A DNA stretch of 64,000 nucleotides, from NCBI GenBank assembly GCA_964650525.1, contig CAZYUA010000003.1, forward strand, positions 117,041-181,040. The letters run 5' to 3'. The stretch comes from UBA1413 sp964650525. GTDB taxonomy: Bacteria; Bacteroidota; Bacteroidia; Bacteroidales; Prolixibacteraceae. Position 1 is the stretch's first letter. Each line of letters begins with the position of its first letter. Shown in pieces: positions 44,951 through 55,022 of this stretch. A model generated the notes under the pieces. That model was not told the origin of the DNA. It did not search any database and was given only the letters and a program-made list of their open reading frames with translations. The translations under genes were made by a program, and so were the position numbers.

Positions 44951-44989
44951 TTAAGCCGTTGTTATTGAGAGCGATGCTGCGGCTTAAAC
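44951..44989 (+). promoter_or_regulatory. Hairpin in the rpsO leader
   Basis: A perfect 9-bp inverted repeat, TTTAAGCCG (44951-44959) and CGGCTTAAA (44981-44989), with a 21-base loop, lies 26 bases before the S15 start. S15 controls its own mRNA through leader structures in several phyla, so an autoregulatory site is a reasonable guess. Confidence 0.5.
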
Positions 44990-45015
44990 ATCGTATCATT
45001 TAATCCATAACCTTT

Positions 45016-45285
45016 ATGTATTTAACGACAGAGAAAAAGAAAGAGATTTTCGGACAGTACGGCAAGAACGAACAGGACACCGGCAGCACCGAAGGGCAGG
45101 TTGCCCTCTTCACCTTCAGGATCAATCACCTGACCAACCACCTGAAGAAAAACATGAAAGACCACAGTACCCGCCGCTCGTTGATTCGTTTGGTGGGGAA
45201 ACGGCGCAGTCTTCTCGATTATCTCAAAACCAAAGACATCAACCGGTATCGTTCAGTCATTGCTGAACTGAACCTGCGTAAGTAG
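45016..45285 (+). CDS. rpsO: 30S ribosomal protein S15
   Basis: An 89-residue uS15 with the family motifs TGSTEGQVALFTFRINHLTNHL and RRSLIRLVGKRRSLLDYL. It binds 16S rRNA early in small-subunit assembly. A good promoter and a hairpin leader precede it and a strong terminator follows; pnp comes next, the same gene pair as in E. coli. Confidence 0.97.
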   Translation: MYLTTEKKKEIFGQYGKNEQDTGSTEGQVALFTFRINHLTNHLKKNMKDHSTRRSLIRLVGKRRSLLDYLKTKDINRYRSVIAELNLRK

Positions 45286-45324
45286 AAAAAGAAAAGGCAA
45301 TAATACGGATTGCCTTTTCTTTTT
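45286..45324 (+). terminator. Terminator between rpsO and pnp
   Basis: Arms 45286-45301 and 45309-45324 are perfectly complementary (core AAGGCAAT/ATTGCCTT) with a 7-base loop and a run of Ts. Some reading through to pnp is likely, since I see no clear pnp promoter. Confidence 0.88.
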
Positions 45325-45395
45325 TTGGATTATCACCCCCGATGTGCAATTTTCTGGTATTCAGAAAGTAACAAGAAAACAATTAATAATCAGGT

Positions 45396-47693
45396 ATGCT
45401 TAATGTAACAACAAAAACAATCGAACTCGGTGATGGACGGACCATCACCATTGAAACCGGGAAACTGGCCAAACAGGCTGATGGTTCGGTTGTAGTTAAA
45501 ATGGAAAACACCATGTTGCTGGCAACAGTGGTGTCGGCCCGGCAGGCCAACGAAGAGGTAGATTTCATGCCGCTTTCTGTCGATTACCGTGAAAAGTTCT
45601 CTGCTTCCGGGCGTTTCCCCGGTGGGTTCCTGAAAAGGGAAGGCCGGCCATCAGATGATGAAATCCTGGTTGCCAGGTTGGTTGACCGGGCTCTGCGTCC
45701 CCTTTTCCCTGCCGACTATCATGCTGAAACGGTTGTCATGATCACTTTGATATCGGCTGATGAGGAGACCATACCCGATGCACTGGCCGGGCTGGCGGCT
45801 TCCGCAGCCCTCGCCGTCTCGGATGTTCCCTTTGAAACCCCCATCTCCGAGGTGCGTGTAGCCAGGATCAACGGCCGTTTTATGATCAATCCGACCTATT
45901 CCCAACTGAAGGAAGCCGACATCGATATCATGGTGGGGGCTTCGTACGATAACATCATGATGGTGGAAGGCGAAATGAATGAGGTTTCCGAAGCAGACAT
46001 GCTCGAGGCCATCCGCTATGCGCACGATGAAATCAAGAAACATTGCAAGATCCAGGCCGAAATGGCTGCTGAAAGGGGGGTGGTAAAACGCTCCTACTGC
46101 CATGAAAACAACGATGAGAATCTCCGTTCGAAGGTAAACAGCGACCTGTATAAGCCTTGTTCTGCGATTGTTCGGCAAAGGATTGCCAACAAACAGGAGC
46201 GGACAACGGCTCTTGAAGAAGTGTGTACGCAGTACATAGAATCGTACCAAGCTGCCCACGCGGGCGATGAGTCCATTGATCTGCCTCTCCATGCGAAGTT
46301 GATCAAAAAGTATTACCACGATGTGGAAAAGGAAGCCATGCGTCAGATGGTTCTCGATGAAGGGATCCGGCTCGACGGTCGCAGTACGCGTGAAATACGG
46401 CCTATCTGGTCGGAAGTGGATTATCTTCCGGGAGCCCACGGATCGGCTCTCTTCACCCGGGGCGAAACCCAGGCACTGGCTTCTACGACCCTTGGCACCA
46501 AAATGGATGAAAAAATCATTGACGGCGTGACCGTCCAGGGTACCGAAAGGTTTCTGCTCCATTACAACTTTCCCTCCTTCAGTACCGGAGAGGCCCGGAT
46601 GCCCCGTGGACCGGGAAGGCGGGAAATCGGACACGGCAACCTGGCTCACCGGGCTATCAAACGGATGATCCCCTCCGATCTCCCCTATGTGGTTCGTATT
46701 GTGTCTGATATCCTCGAATCAAACGGTTCTTCTTCCATGGCCACCGTATGCGCCGGCACCATGTCGCTGCTTGACGCCGCCGTGAAACTTACCCGGCCGG
46801 TATCGGGTATTGCCATGGGCCTCATCACCGACAAGGGTACCGGCAAATATGCCGTCCTCTCCGACATCCTCGGCGATGAAGACCACCTTGGCGACATGGA
46901 CTTTAAAGTCACCGGCACTGAAAAGGGAATCACCGCCACTCAAATGGATATCAAGGTGGATGGCCTCTCGTACGAAATCCTCAGCGAAGCATTGGAACAA
47001 GCCAGGGAAGGCAGACTTTTTATCCTGGGTAAAATGAACGAAACCATACCTGCGCCCCGCGCTGAATACAAACCCAACGTACCCCGCATTGAAGTGATTC
47101 TGATCCCGAAAGATATGATCGGGGCAGTAATCGGCCCCGGAGGCAAAATCATCCAGGGAATCCAGAGCGATACCGGAGCCACCATTGCCATTACAGAGGA
47201 TGAAAATAACGGCATCGTTGAAATCTCAGGCCCCAACCTGGAAATCCTCGAAGCCGCCAAAGCACGGGTCAAAGCGATTGTGGCCCTCCCCGAAGTGGGT
47301 GAAATCTACAAGGGCAAGGTGAAATCGATCGTCTCTTTCGGTGCCTTTATCGAGATCCTCCCCGGGAAAGAGGGACTGCTTCATGTTTCTGAGCTGGATT
47401 GGAAAAGGGTCGAGTCGGCCTCTGATATCCTGAAAGAAAACGAAATGGTGGAAGTAAAACTCATTGGGGTGGATGAAAAAACCGGTAAACTGAAACTCTC
47501 ACGCCGTGCGCTGCTGCCGAAACCTCAGGGATATGCTGAACCCAACCGGGAATTCCGGCCTGCATCAGGGGAAGGCCACCACAAAAAAGAGGTAACCCGC
47601 AGGGATGACCGTAGAGGCGATTTCAGACCAGATAACAGGGGCGGCGACAACTCCGACCATCATCCCGACCGCAGGGAGTCCGGCAACAGGTAA
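45396..47693 (+). CDS. pnp: Polynucleotide phosphorylase
   Basis: A 765-residue 3'-to-5' phosphorolytic exoribonuclease that acts as a trimer in RNA decay. Two RNase PH domains (about residues 10-240 and 325-550; the first has GRFPGGFLKREGRPSD), a KH domain (about 555-615, VIGPGGKIIQGIQSDTG) and an S1 domain (about 620-690, FGAFIEILPGKEGLLHVSEL) are in the usual order. The last 65 residues are a charged Arg/Asp/His-rich tail, likely disordered. It lies after rpsO and its terminator. Confidence 0.97.
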   Translation: MLNVTTKTIELGDGRTITIETGKLAKQADGSVVVKMENTMLLATVVSARQANEEVDFMPLSVDYREKFSASGRFPGGFLKREGRPSDDEILVARLVDRALRPLFPADYHAETVVMITLISADEETIPDALAGLAASAALAVSDVPFETPISEVRVARINGRFMINPTYSQLKEADIDIMVGASYDNIMMVEGEMNEVSEADMLEAIRYAHDEIKKHCKIQAEMAAERGVVKRSYCHENNDENLRSKVNSDLYKPCSAIVRQRIANKQERTTALEEVCTQYIESYQAAHAGDESIDLPLHAKLIKKYYHDVEKEAMRQMVLDEGIRLDGRSTREIRPIWSEVDYLPGAHGSALFTRGETQALASTTLGTKMDEKIIDGVTVQGTERFLLHYNFPSFSTGEARMPRGPGRREIGHGNLAHRAIKRMIPSDLPYVVRIVSDILESNGSSSMATVCAGTMSLLDAAVKLTRPVSGIAMGLITDKGTGKYAVLSDILGDEDHLGDMDFKVTGTEKGITATQMDIKVDGLSYEILSEALEQAREGRLFILGKMNETIPAPRAEYKPNVPRIEVILIPKDMIGAVIGPGGKIIQGIQSDTGATIAITEDENNGIVEISGPNLEILEAAKARVKAIVALPEVGEIYKGKVKSIVSFGAFIEILPGKEGLLHVSELDWKRVESASDILKENEMVEVKLIGVDEKTGKLKLSRRALLPKPQGYAEPNREFRPASGEGHHKKEVTRRDDRRGDFRPDNRGGDNSDHHPDRRESGNR

Positions 47694-47734
47694 TTCTTTC
47701 AATCCTCGTCCCGGGAAAAAAGAATAAATGCACT

Positions 47735-47742
47735 TATATTTG
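47735..47742 (+). promoter_or_regulatory. -7 box (TATATTTG) before the V-ATPase operon
   Basis: An exact TAnnTTTG match about 83 bases before the first V-ATPase gene. No TTTG at the -33 position. Confidence 0.5.
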
Positions 47743-47824
47743 TACACAGCACCATACAGGGTTCCCTCCGGGAATACCGTCAATGAAAAATTAACCATAA
47801 CCTGAAAGAACAAAATCAGATAAT

Positions 47825-48439
47825 ATGGATTCAAAGATTCAGCAACTCACGGAAGTGATTTACAAGGAGGGTATCCAGAAAGCCCGGGAAGAAGCCGACA
47901 GGATTCTGAAAGAGGCGGAACAGAAAGCCGCCGGGTTGGAGGAGGAAGCCCGGAAAACCGTTGCAACGATCCTTGCCGACGCTGCAAAACAATCGCAGGA
48001 GAAAAAAAAGCATGTGGAGTCGGAAATCAAAATGACGCTCAACCAGTCGCTTTCAGCCCTGAAACAACAGGTGGCTAACCTGGTAACCCTGAATGTCATG
48101 CAGCCTCCGGTCAAAGAACTGTTCTCAGACAAAGAATACCTTCAAAGCCTGATTACCACCATCGTCAAGGGATGGAGGGAAAAAGAGAGCTTCGACCTGA
48201 ACGTAATCCTTCCACAGGCAACCAAAGACCAGATGGAGAAATATTTCAGGCAAAACCTCGCGGCTGAACTCAACAAGGGGCTGTCCTTCTCTTTTTCGCA
48301 GGATATCCGTTCAGGATTCAAGATCGGACCGGCAGATGGCAGCTACCTCATCAGTTTCACCGATGAGGATTTCATGAATTTCCTGAAAGCCTACCTGCGT
48401 CCTAAAACCAACCAATTACTTTTCGGGGAAGAAAAATGA
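47825..48439 (+). CDS. atpE: V-type ATP synthase/ATPase subunit E
   Basis: A 204-residue peripheral-stalk subunit. Residues 1-70 form a charged heptad coiled coil (EADRILKEAEQKAAGLEEEARKT), and the C-terminal half is the globular part that contacts the catalytic head (ESFDLNVILPQ, FKIGPADGSYLISFTDEDF). It is the first of seven genes in the order E, DUF2764, A, B, D, I, K, and its stop overlaps the next ATG by 4 bases. Confidence 0.88.
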   Translation: MDSKIQQLTEVIYKEGIQKAREEADRILKEAEQKAAGLEEEARKTVATILADAAKQSQEKKKHVESEIKMTLNQSLSALKQQVANLVTLNVMQPPVKELFSDKEYLQSLITTIVKGWREKESFDLNVILPQATKDQMEKYFRQNLAAELNKGLSFSFSQDIRSGFKIGPADGSYLISFTDEDFMNFLKAYLRPKTNQLLFGEEK

Positions 48440-49311
48440 CCAGGCGCAGTTACTATTGTCTGATTGCCGGGCTCCCTGACATCCTCCAGGACGACAAGAA
48501 ACTTCATTTTTCGTCGTTACGGATCAGGGATTACCTGAAGGAGACCTTGCATCCCGGGGATTTCGCACTGGTGGAGTTGTTTTATCTGCCGTACGACAAC
48601 CAGAACCTGCTGAACCGGATGTTCAGAAAGGAAAAGCCTTTCGACGAACGGGGGAACCTGACGGAAGAACAGTTGGATTGCCTGCTCCTTCCCAAACTTT
48701 TCGAAGAGGCAAAACAGGAGGATTACCCTGTCTACCTGTTTGATTTCGGAAGAATGCTTCGCGAAAGGGAGGAAGTGGAAGAGAAGGTCACCCCCGCAGC
48801 AGCCAGCCGGATGCTGACAGAAGGGTATTACAATATGCTGTCGGGAGTTGGAAACCCATTCGTCAGGGAAACGGGCGAATGGCTGCTCAACAGCGGCAAT
48901 CTCCTCCTGGCGTTGAACGGCCGGAAACACAACCTGGCTTACGAGGATACGGTTATCGGCAACAACCTCGTCGCGCAGGCCGTAAAAAAGAACCGTACCC
49001 GCGATTTCGGACTGGTGGTCGATTATCCGGAAATTGAACCGTTACTTCAGCTTTTCGAAACTGAAAACCTGCTGGAAAGGGAATTCAGGCTCGACACCCG
49101 GCAGTGGAGTTACCTCGATGACGCCACCTTTTTCCACTATTTCTCCATTGAGCGGGTCCTTGCCTTCGTGCTGAAGGTTTTTCTTGCCGAACGTTGGTAC
49201 CACCTGGACTACGAAAAGGGACAGGTGATGTTTAACCAGTTACTGAATGATATAGAATCGAGTTTTGAGTTTCCTGAAGAATTTTCTCATACGTATGGAA
49301 AGAAAAGATAA
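48436..49311 (+). CDS. DUF2764 protein of the V-type ATPase operon
   Basis: A 291-residue protein of the DUF2764 family, found only in V-ATPase operons of Bacteroidota, chlamydiae and spirochaetes, at the place where subunit C stands in other operons. It opens RRSYYCLIAGLPDIL and is rich in acidic and helical segments. A subunit C-like (rotor-to-stator adaptor, or assembly) role is inferred from position and general helical nature. Its 3' end overlaps the start of the A subunit by 17 bases. Confidence 0.88.
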   Translation: MTRRSYYCLIAGLPDILQDDKKLHFSSLRIRDYLKETLHPGDFALVELFYLPYDNQNLLNRMFRKEKPFDERGNLTEEQLDCLLLPKLFEEAKQEDYPVYLFDFGRMLREREEVEEKVTPAAASRMLTEGYYNMLSGVGNPFVRETGEWLLNSGNLLLALNGRKHNLAYEDTVIGNNLVAQAVKKNRTRDFGLVVDYPEIEPLLQLFETENLLEREFRLDTRQWSYLDDATFFHYFSIERVLAFVLKVFLAERWYHLDYEKGQVMFNQLLNDIESSFEFPEEFSHTYGKKR

Positions 49312-51061
49312 AACTACTGGAAAAGTGACAGGGGTGATTTCCAACCTGGTAATCGTGGAAGTCGACGGGCCGGTAGCCCAGAATGAAATATGCTTCATCA
49401 CCCTGGGAGAGGAGCGGTTGATGGCAGAAGTGATCAAGGTGGTGGGCCGGAACGCTTTTGTCCAGGTGTTTGAGAGCACCCGTGGTCTGAAGCCGGGAAG
49501 CGCTGCCGAGTTCCAGGGACACCTGTTGGAGGTAACCCTGGGACCCGGGATTTTGTCGCGCAACTACGACGGGCTGCAGAACGACCTCGACAAAATGGAG
49601 GGGATTTTTCTGAAACGGGGCGACTATACCGATCCTCTGGACCGGAAGAAGTTGTGGGATTTCAAGCCGTTGGCCCAGCCGGGCGACCGGGTGACCGGCG
49701 GTGACTGGCTGGGGCAGGTCGACGAAAACGACATGCCGCACAAAATCATGCTCCCCTTTAAGATGGCCCATTCGTACACTGTCCGGCAAGTGGTTTCCGA
49801 AGGCCGGTATCGGGTCGACGACACCATTGCCGTCGTGGAAGACGAAGAAGGAACAACCTATCCTGTCACCATGGTTCAGAAATGGCCGGTGAAACTGGCC
49901 ATTAAGGCCTTCCGTGAAAAACCGAGGCCTTTCAGGCTGCTGGAAACCGGCGTGCGGTGCATGGACACCCTCAACCCGATCACTGAGGGAGGAACCGGCT
50001 TTATCCCGGGACCCTTTGGTACCGGCAAAACCGTATTACAACACGCCATTTCGAAACAGGCCGAAGCCGACATCGTGATCATCTCGGCCTGCGGGGAAAG
50101 GGCCAACGAAGTGGTGGAGATCTTTTACGAGTTCCCCGAGCTGGATGACCCCCGGACCGGCAAGAAGCTGATAGAACGGACCATCATCATCGCCAATACC
50201 TCGAATATGCCGGTAGCTGCACGCGAAGCTTCGGTTTACACCGCCATGACCATAGCTGAATATTACCGATCCATGGGGCTCCGGGTACTGATGATGGCCG
50301 ACTCGACAAGCCGCTGGGCCCAGGCGCTTCGCGAAATGTCAAACCGCCTCGAGGAGCTGCCCGGCCCCGACGCTTTTCCCATGGACTTGTCGGCCATTAT
50401 TTCCAATTTCTACAGCCGCGCAGGCTATGTATACCTCAACAACGGGCACCCCGGATCCATCACCTTCATCGGAACGGTATCGCCGGCAGGGGGTAACCTT
50501 AAAGAACCGGTCACCGAAAGCACCCGCAAAGCCGCCCGATGTTTCTACGGCCTCTCCCAGGCCCGCGCCGACAGCAAAAGGTACCCTGCCATCGACCCCA
50601 TCGACAGCTACTCCAAATACCTCGAGTACCCTGAAGTCCAGGAATACCTCGAAAAAAACATCTCCGGAGATTGGCTTAGCCAGGTGCTCCAGGCCAAAGA
50701 TGTTCTCTACCGCGGAAAAGAAGCCCACGAACAAATCAACATCCTGGGCGACGACGGCGTGCCCATCAGTTTCCACGAACGCTACTGGAAATCAGAACTG
50801 ATCGACTTTGTCATCCTCCAGCAGGATGCCTTTGACAAAATCGACGCCGTAACCCCCATCAAACGGCAGCAATATATGCTCTCCAAAGTGCTGGATGTTG
50901 CCGGGAAAAGCTTTATGTTCGACAACTTTGAATCGGTTGGCACCTATTTCAAACAGATCATCAACGTTTTCAAACAGATGAATTATTCTGAATTCCAGTC
51001 CGGGAAATTTGAACGTCACGAACAGGAGCTGGAGGTTTTGTTAAAGGAAAGAGTGAATTAA
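49295..51061 (+). CDS. atpA: V-type ATPase catalytic subunit A
   Basis: A 588-residue catalytic subunit. I chose the ATG at 49295 (MERKDKTTGKVTGVISN) because the family begins there; the open frame goes back to 49265. The ATP-binding loop GPFGTGKT is at residues 239-246, preceded by the non-homologous region typical of V-type A subunits (GVRCMDTLNPITEGGTGFIPG); DSTSRWAQALREMS and the arginine-rich region follow. It hydrolyses ATP, or makes it, in alternation with subunit B. Confidence 0.96.
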   Translation: MERKDKTTGKVTGVISNLVIVEVDGPVAQNEICFITLGEERLMAEVIKVVGRNAFVQVFESTRGLKPGSAAEFQGHLLEVTLGPGILSRNYDGLQNDLDKMEGIFLKRGDYTDPLDRKKLWDFKPLAQPGDRVTGGDWLGQVDENDMPHKIMLPFKMAHSYTVRQVVSEGRYRVDDTIAVVEDEEGTTYPVTMVQKWPVKLAIKAFREKPRPFRLLETGVRCMDTLNPITEGGTGFIPGPFGTGKTVLQHAISKQAEADIVIISACGERANEVVEIFYEFPELDDPRTGKKLIERTIIIANTSNMPVAAREASVYTAMTIAEYYRSMGLRVLMMADSTSRWAQALREMSNRLEELPGPDAFPMDLSAIISNFYSRAGYVYLNNGHPGSITFIGTVSPAGGNLKEPVTESTRKAARCFYGLSQARADSKRYPAIDPIDSYSKYLEYPEVQEYLEKNISGDWLSQVLQAKDVLYRGKEAHEQINILGDDGVPISFHERYWKSELIDFVILQQDAFDKIDAVTPIKRQQYMLSKVLDVAGKSFMFDNFESVGTYFKQIINVFKQMNYSEFQSGKFERHEQELEVLLKERVN

Positions 51062-51097
51062 CCCCGGGAACCGGGAAAAGGATAAATCTGCAGGCAT

Positions 51098-52417
51098 ATG
51101 GAAACGCAGTCATTTCAAAAGATATACACCAGGCTGACCAACATCACCAAAGCCACGGTCACCCTGAAAGCCGACCATGTCGGTTATGATGAAATCGCCA
51201 CGGTCGACGGCCGGATGGCCCAGGTGGTGAAGATTCTCGGCCGGGATGTGACCCTGCAGGTTTTTTCGGGAACCGAAGGGATCCCCACCAATGCAGAGGT
51301 CAGTTTCATGGGAAGGCCGCCTCAGCTCAAAGTAAGCGGGGAACTGGCAGGCCGGTTTTTCAACGCCTACGGGGAGCCCATTGACGGAGGTCCTGAAATC
51401 AGTGGCGAGATCAGGGACATTGGTTCGCCCTCGGTCAATCCGGTTCGCCGGCGCCAGCCTTCTAACCTCATCGCCACAGGTATCGCCGGAATCGACCTGA
51501 ACAACAGCCTGGTTACCGGCCAGAAAATTCCCTTCTTTGCCGACCCTGACCAGCCCTATAACCAGGTCATGGCTCTGGTAGCCCTGCGCGCAAAGGCCGA
51601 CAAAATCATTCTGGGAGGCATGGGATTGTCGAACGACGACTACCTCTATTTCAAGAATGTGTTCGACAATGCCGGGGCCCTCGACCGGATCATCAGCTTT
51701 GTAAACACCACCGACAACCCGCCGGTGGAAAGGCTGCTGGTCCCCGACATGGCCCTCACTGCTGCTGAATATTTTGCCGTCGACCACAACGAGGCGGTGC
51801 TGGTGCTACTCACCGACATGACCCTTTATGCTGATGCTCTCAGCATCGTATCGAACCGGATGGACCAAATCCCATCGAAAGACAGCATGCCCGGTTCGCT
51901 CTATTCAGACCTGGCCCGCATCTACGAAAAGGCAGTCCAGTTCCCCTCCGGAGGCTCCATCACCATCATTGCCGTAACCACCCTCTCGGGAGGCGACATC
52001 ACCCATGCCATCCCCGACAATACGGGTTATATCACCGAAGGACAGCTCTTTCTCCGGCGCGACTCAGAAATCGGAAAGGTCATCGTCGACCCCTTCCGCT
52101 CCCTCTCCCGCCTCAAACAGCTGGTCATCGGGAAACAAACCCGCGAAGACCATCCTCAGGTGATGAATGCCGCCATCCGGCTTTTCGCTGATTCGGTCAA
52201 TGCCCGCACCAAACTGGAAAACGGATTCGACCTTACCGACTACGACGAAAGAACCCTCGAATTTGCCAAGGAATATTCCATGAAACTGCTGGCTATCGAT
52301 GTGAACGTCGACACCAACACCATGCTCGATATCGCCTGGGAATTGTTCGGTAAGTTTTTCTCCAAAGCTGAAGTGGCCATCAGGGAACAACTGGTGCAGA
52401 AATACTGGAAAATCTGA
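51098..52417 (+). CDS. atpB: V-type ATPase regulatory subunit B
   Basis: A 439-residue non-catalytic subunit that alternates with A in the head. It has the family motifs IPTNAEVSFMGRPPQLKVS, GQKIPFFADPDQPYNQ (a degenerate P-loop region, as expected for B), and PSGGSITIIAVTTLSGGDITHAIPDNTGYI. It begins 36 bases after A. A 129-base gap with no gene separates it from subunit D. Confidence 0.95.
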   Translation: METQSFQKIYTRLTNITKATVTLKADHVGYDEIATVDGRMAQVVKILGRDVTLQVFSGTEGIPTNAEVSFMGRPPQLKVSGELAGRFFNAYGEPIDGGPEISGEIRDIGSPSVNPVRRRQPSNLIATGIAGIDLNNSLVTGQKIPFFADPDQPYNQVMALVALRAKADKIILGGMGLSNDDYLYFKNVFDNAGALDRIISFVNTTDNPPVERLLVPDMALTAAEYFAVDHNEAVLVLLTDMTLYADALSIVSNRMDQIPSKDSMPGSLYSDLARIYEKAVQFPSGGSITIIAVTTLSGGDITHAIPDNTGYITEGQLFLRRDSEIGKVIVDPFRSLSRLKQLVIGKQTREDHPQVMNAAIRLFADSVNARTKLENGFDLTDYDERTLEFAKEYSMKLLAIDVNVDTNTMLDIAWELFGKFFSKAEVAIREQLVQKYWKI

Positions 52418-52546
52418 AAACCCGGGCTAGGCTTTGCCAACCGAAAGCTCCGGCCTCCCCGAAATGATCATGTACCATCGAGAATAAATAAACAGACTAT
52501 TACGATTTTAGACTCAGGATTTTTCTGACCTTCTAAACTTGTTTCA

Positions 52547-53161
52547 GTGGCTATAAACATTCAATACAATAAGACCGCACTGCAGGGGCTGGAGAAACAG
52601 CTCAAGGTCAGGGAACGGGCGCTTCCGACGTTGAAAAATAAGGAGTCGGCCCTGCGCATGGAGGTAAAAAGAGCCCGCGATAAAGCCTCTTCCCTCGACC
52701 AGGAGCTGCTGGGCCAAATCCAGCAGTACACCCGTATGTCGCGGCTCTGGGGTGAATTTGACAACGACCTTATCCGCATCAGGGATGTGAAACTCACCGC
52801 TAAAAAAATAGCCGGCGTTTTCACCCCTGTTCTCGATGAGGTTCTGTTTGAAACCGGCGACGTCAACGGCTTCCACCAACCACTTTGGTATGCCGACGGA
52901 GTGGACATTGTAAGGAAACTTACCGGCATCGCTGTCGAAAGGGAGGTCTTTCTGAAAAAAATGGACCTGCTCGACTTCGCCCGCAAGAAAACCACTCAAA
53001 AGGTAAACCTGTACGAGAAAGTGCAAATCCCCGGATTTCAGGATGCCATCCGAAAGATCAAGCGATTCCTGGAGGATGAAGACAACCTATCCAAATCGGC
53101 ACAGAAAATTGTGAAAAACAAGCAGCAGAACCAGCAAAACGTAGAGGAGGAAGAATCATGA
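52547..53161 (+). CDS. atpD: V-type ATPase subunit D (central rotor shaft)
   Basis: A 204-residue rotor subunit of long antiparallel helices (IQYNKTALQGLEKQLKVRER, KRARDKASSLDQELL, and a C-terminal helix FQDAIRKIKRFLEDED). It links ATP turnover in the head to the membrane ring. It begins with GTG, and the reading frame has no earlier start that fits. It overlaps subunit I by 4 bases. Confidence 0.9.
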   Translation: MAINIQYNKTALQGLEKQLKVRERALPTLKNKESALRMEVKRARDKASSLDQELLGQIQQYTRMSRLWGEFDNDLIRIRDVKLTAKKIAGVFTPVLDEVLFETGDVNGFHQPLWYADGVDIVRKLTGIAVEREVFLKKMDLLDFARKKTTQKVNLYEKVQIPGFQDAIRKIKRFLEDEDNLSKSAQKIVKNKQQNQQNVEEEES

Positions 53162-54990
53162 TTGTTCCGATGTATAAATACTCCTTTCTGGTCTATCATG
53201 GCGGATACGCTGATTTTCTGAACGATCTGAGAAAGCTGGGGGTTGTCCACATAGACCGCAAAGTGGCAGAACCCAGTGAGGAGATGCAGGAGCTGATGCG
53301 CCACATATCAGAGACAGAACAGGCTATTAAAAAGCTGGATTGGTTCAAGTCCACTCCGGATAGCCAGGTGGCGGGTTTCACCAATGGAGAAGCCGTTTTC
53401 CGGAGGGTTAAAGAAATCGAAAAGGAGCAGGAATTTGTGCAACATCACCAGGCACGGCTTGAGAAAGAGGAAAAACAACTCGATCCCTGGGGAAATTTCG
53501 ACTGGGATCATCTCGCCAGGCTTAAATCTACCGGACTGGAGTTCAGGTTTTTCACCTGCCCGGTGAAGAAATTTGATATGCAATGGACAGTTGACCATTA
53601 CATCAATATCATCCATGAGGAAAAGGGGTACTACTATTTTATCAAGATAAACCGCAAGGGAGACGACCTCTCTGAATTCCTTGAACTGACGGGTGTCGAA
53701 CAGATTTTCCTGCCCAATAATTCTTTGGATAAAGTCCGGGCCGAATTAAAGGAAACACAGGAGAAAAGTAAAAACCTTCACGACGAATTGGTGCAGATTG
53801 CGGCCAACGGTAAAGGTATGCTGATCGGGTATTACGATGGGCTCCGCGATGACTTTGACAAACAAAATGCGCTTCAGCAAACAACCGACCAGGTGGAAGG
53901 CAAGGTCATGGTGATGGAAGGCTTTGTTCCGGAAACGCGGAAAAAAGAGCTGGATGAATTTCTGGAGAAAAAGCAGATTTTGTACATTGCCACACCCCCC
54001 GATCCTGAAGTAAAGTCACCTATCTTACTGAAGAACAATAGGTTTGCACGGCTTTATGAGGTAATCGCACGGCTGTATGACTTGCCCAACCACACGGAAC
54101 TTGACCTGGTGCCTTTGTTTGCTCCTTTCTATATGATGTTCTTCGGATTTTGCATGGGTGATGCCGGTTATGGATTGCTGATGGTGATCGGAGCCAGCCT
54201 GGCAAAACCAAAGATGCCCAAAATGAAAGATATCCTGAGTCTGGTGCAATGGCTTGGGCTGGCGACCATCATCTTCGGCTTCCTTACAGGGACTTTCTTC
54301 GGAATTCCCCTGGTGGATGCCAACATCCCTTTTCTTGAGCCCGTGAAGAAGTTCATGCTCGACACCAACAAGTTATTTAACCTGGCCCTGATCCTGGGCG
54401 CGGTACAGATACTCTTCGGGATGTTCGTGAAGGTGTTTAATATCAAGAAGTCACAAGGCTTCAGGTATTCTTTCGCCACGATTGGCTGGCTGATTCTCAT
54501 CCTGGGATCAGGAATCCTGTTGGGTTTAAAATCGGCGGAAGTGGTGGCCAAACCTGCCGCCGGGATCATCCAGAATATCATTCTGGGAGTTGCCGGGGTG
54601 CTTATTTTCCTGCTGAATAACCCCAAACGGAACGTTTTCGTCAACATCGGAGCAGGATTATGGGATGCCTATGGAATGGCCTCGGGAATTTTCGGGGATC
54701 TTCTTTCCTACATCCGGCTATTTGCCCTCTCCATTTCAGGCGGAATTCTCGGATTTGTTTTTAACCAGTTGGCTGTCAGTCTGAAACCCGACAACATGAT
54801 CCTGGGCCCCTTGGTCATGATCATCATCCTGGTTATCGGACATGGGATTAACATCTTCATGTGTGCGTTGGGAGCTTTTGTTCATCCCATGCGTCTTACC
54901 TTCGTGGAATTTTACAAAAATGCAGGATTTGCTGGCGGGGGGAAACCCTATACCCCTTTTGAACAAAACATTTCCGTTGCTACAGAATAA
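53158..54990 (+). CDS. atpI: V-type ATPase membrane subunit I (a-type stator)
   Basis: A 610-residue protein: an N-terminal cytoplasmic part of about 310 residues with coiled-coil stretches, then about seven to eight membrane spans (about 315-600) that form the ion half-channels next to the K ring. VPLFAPFYMMFFGFCMGDAGYGLLM and SYIRLFALSISGGILGF are the conserved channel motifs, the latter holding the essential arginine. The C-terminal part (FVHPMRLTFVEFYKNAGF) is also standard. It overlaps the end of subunit D (ATGA). Confidence 0.94.
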   Translation: MIVPMYKYSFLVYHGGYADFLNDLRKLGVVHIDRKVAEPSEEMQELMRHISETEQAIKKLDWFKSTPDSQVAGFTNGEAVFRRVKEIEKEQEFVQHHQARLEKEEKQLDPWGNFDWDHLARLKSTGLEFRFFTCPVKKFDMQWTVDHYINIIHEEKGYYYFIKINRKGDDLSEFLELTGVEQIFLPNNSLDKVRAELKETQEKSKNLHDELVQIAANGKGMLIGYYDGLRDDFDKQNALQQTTDQVEGKVMVMEGFVPETRKKELDEFLEKKQILYIATPPDPEVKSPILLKNNRFARLYEVIARLYDLPNHTELDLVPLFAPFYMMFFGFCMGDAGYGLLMVIGASLAKPKMPKMKDILSLVQWLGLATIIFGFLTGTFFGIPLVDANIPFLEPVKKFMLDTNKLFNLALILGAVQILFGMFVKVFNIKKSQGFRYSFATIGWLILILGSGILLGLKSAEVVAKPAAGIIQNIILGVAGVLIFLLNNPKRNVFVNIGAGLWDAYGMASGIFGDLLSYIRLFALSISGGILGFVFNQLAVSLKPDNMILGPLVMIIILVIGHGINIFMCALGAFVHPMRLTFVEFYKNAGFAGGGKPYTPFEQNISVATE

Positions 54991-55022
54991 AAACAAGTAA
55001 TAACAATTTAAAAAAACCTAAG

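Noticed and set aside
45651..46649. A 332-codon minus-strand reading frame inside pnp
   Set aside because: It is the opposite strand of a fully conserved pnp and shows no domain or start of its own.
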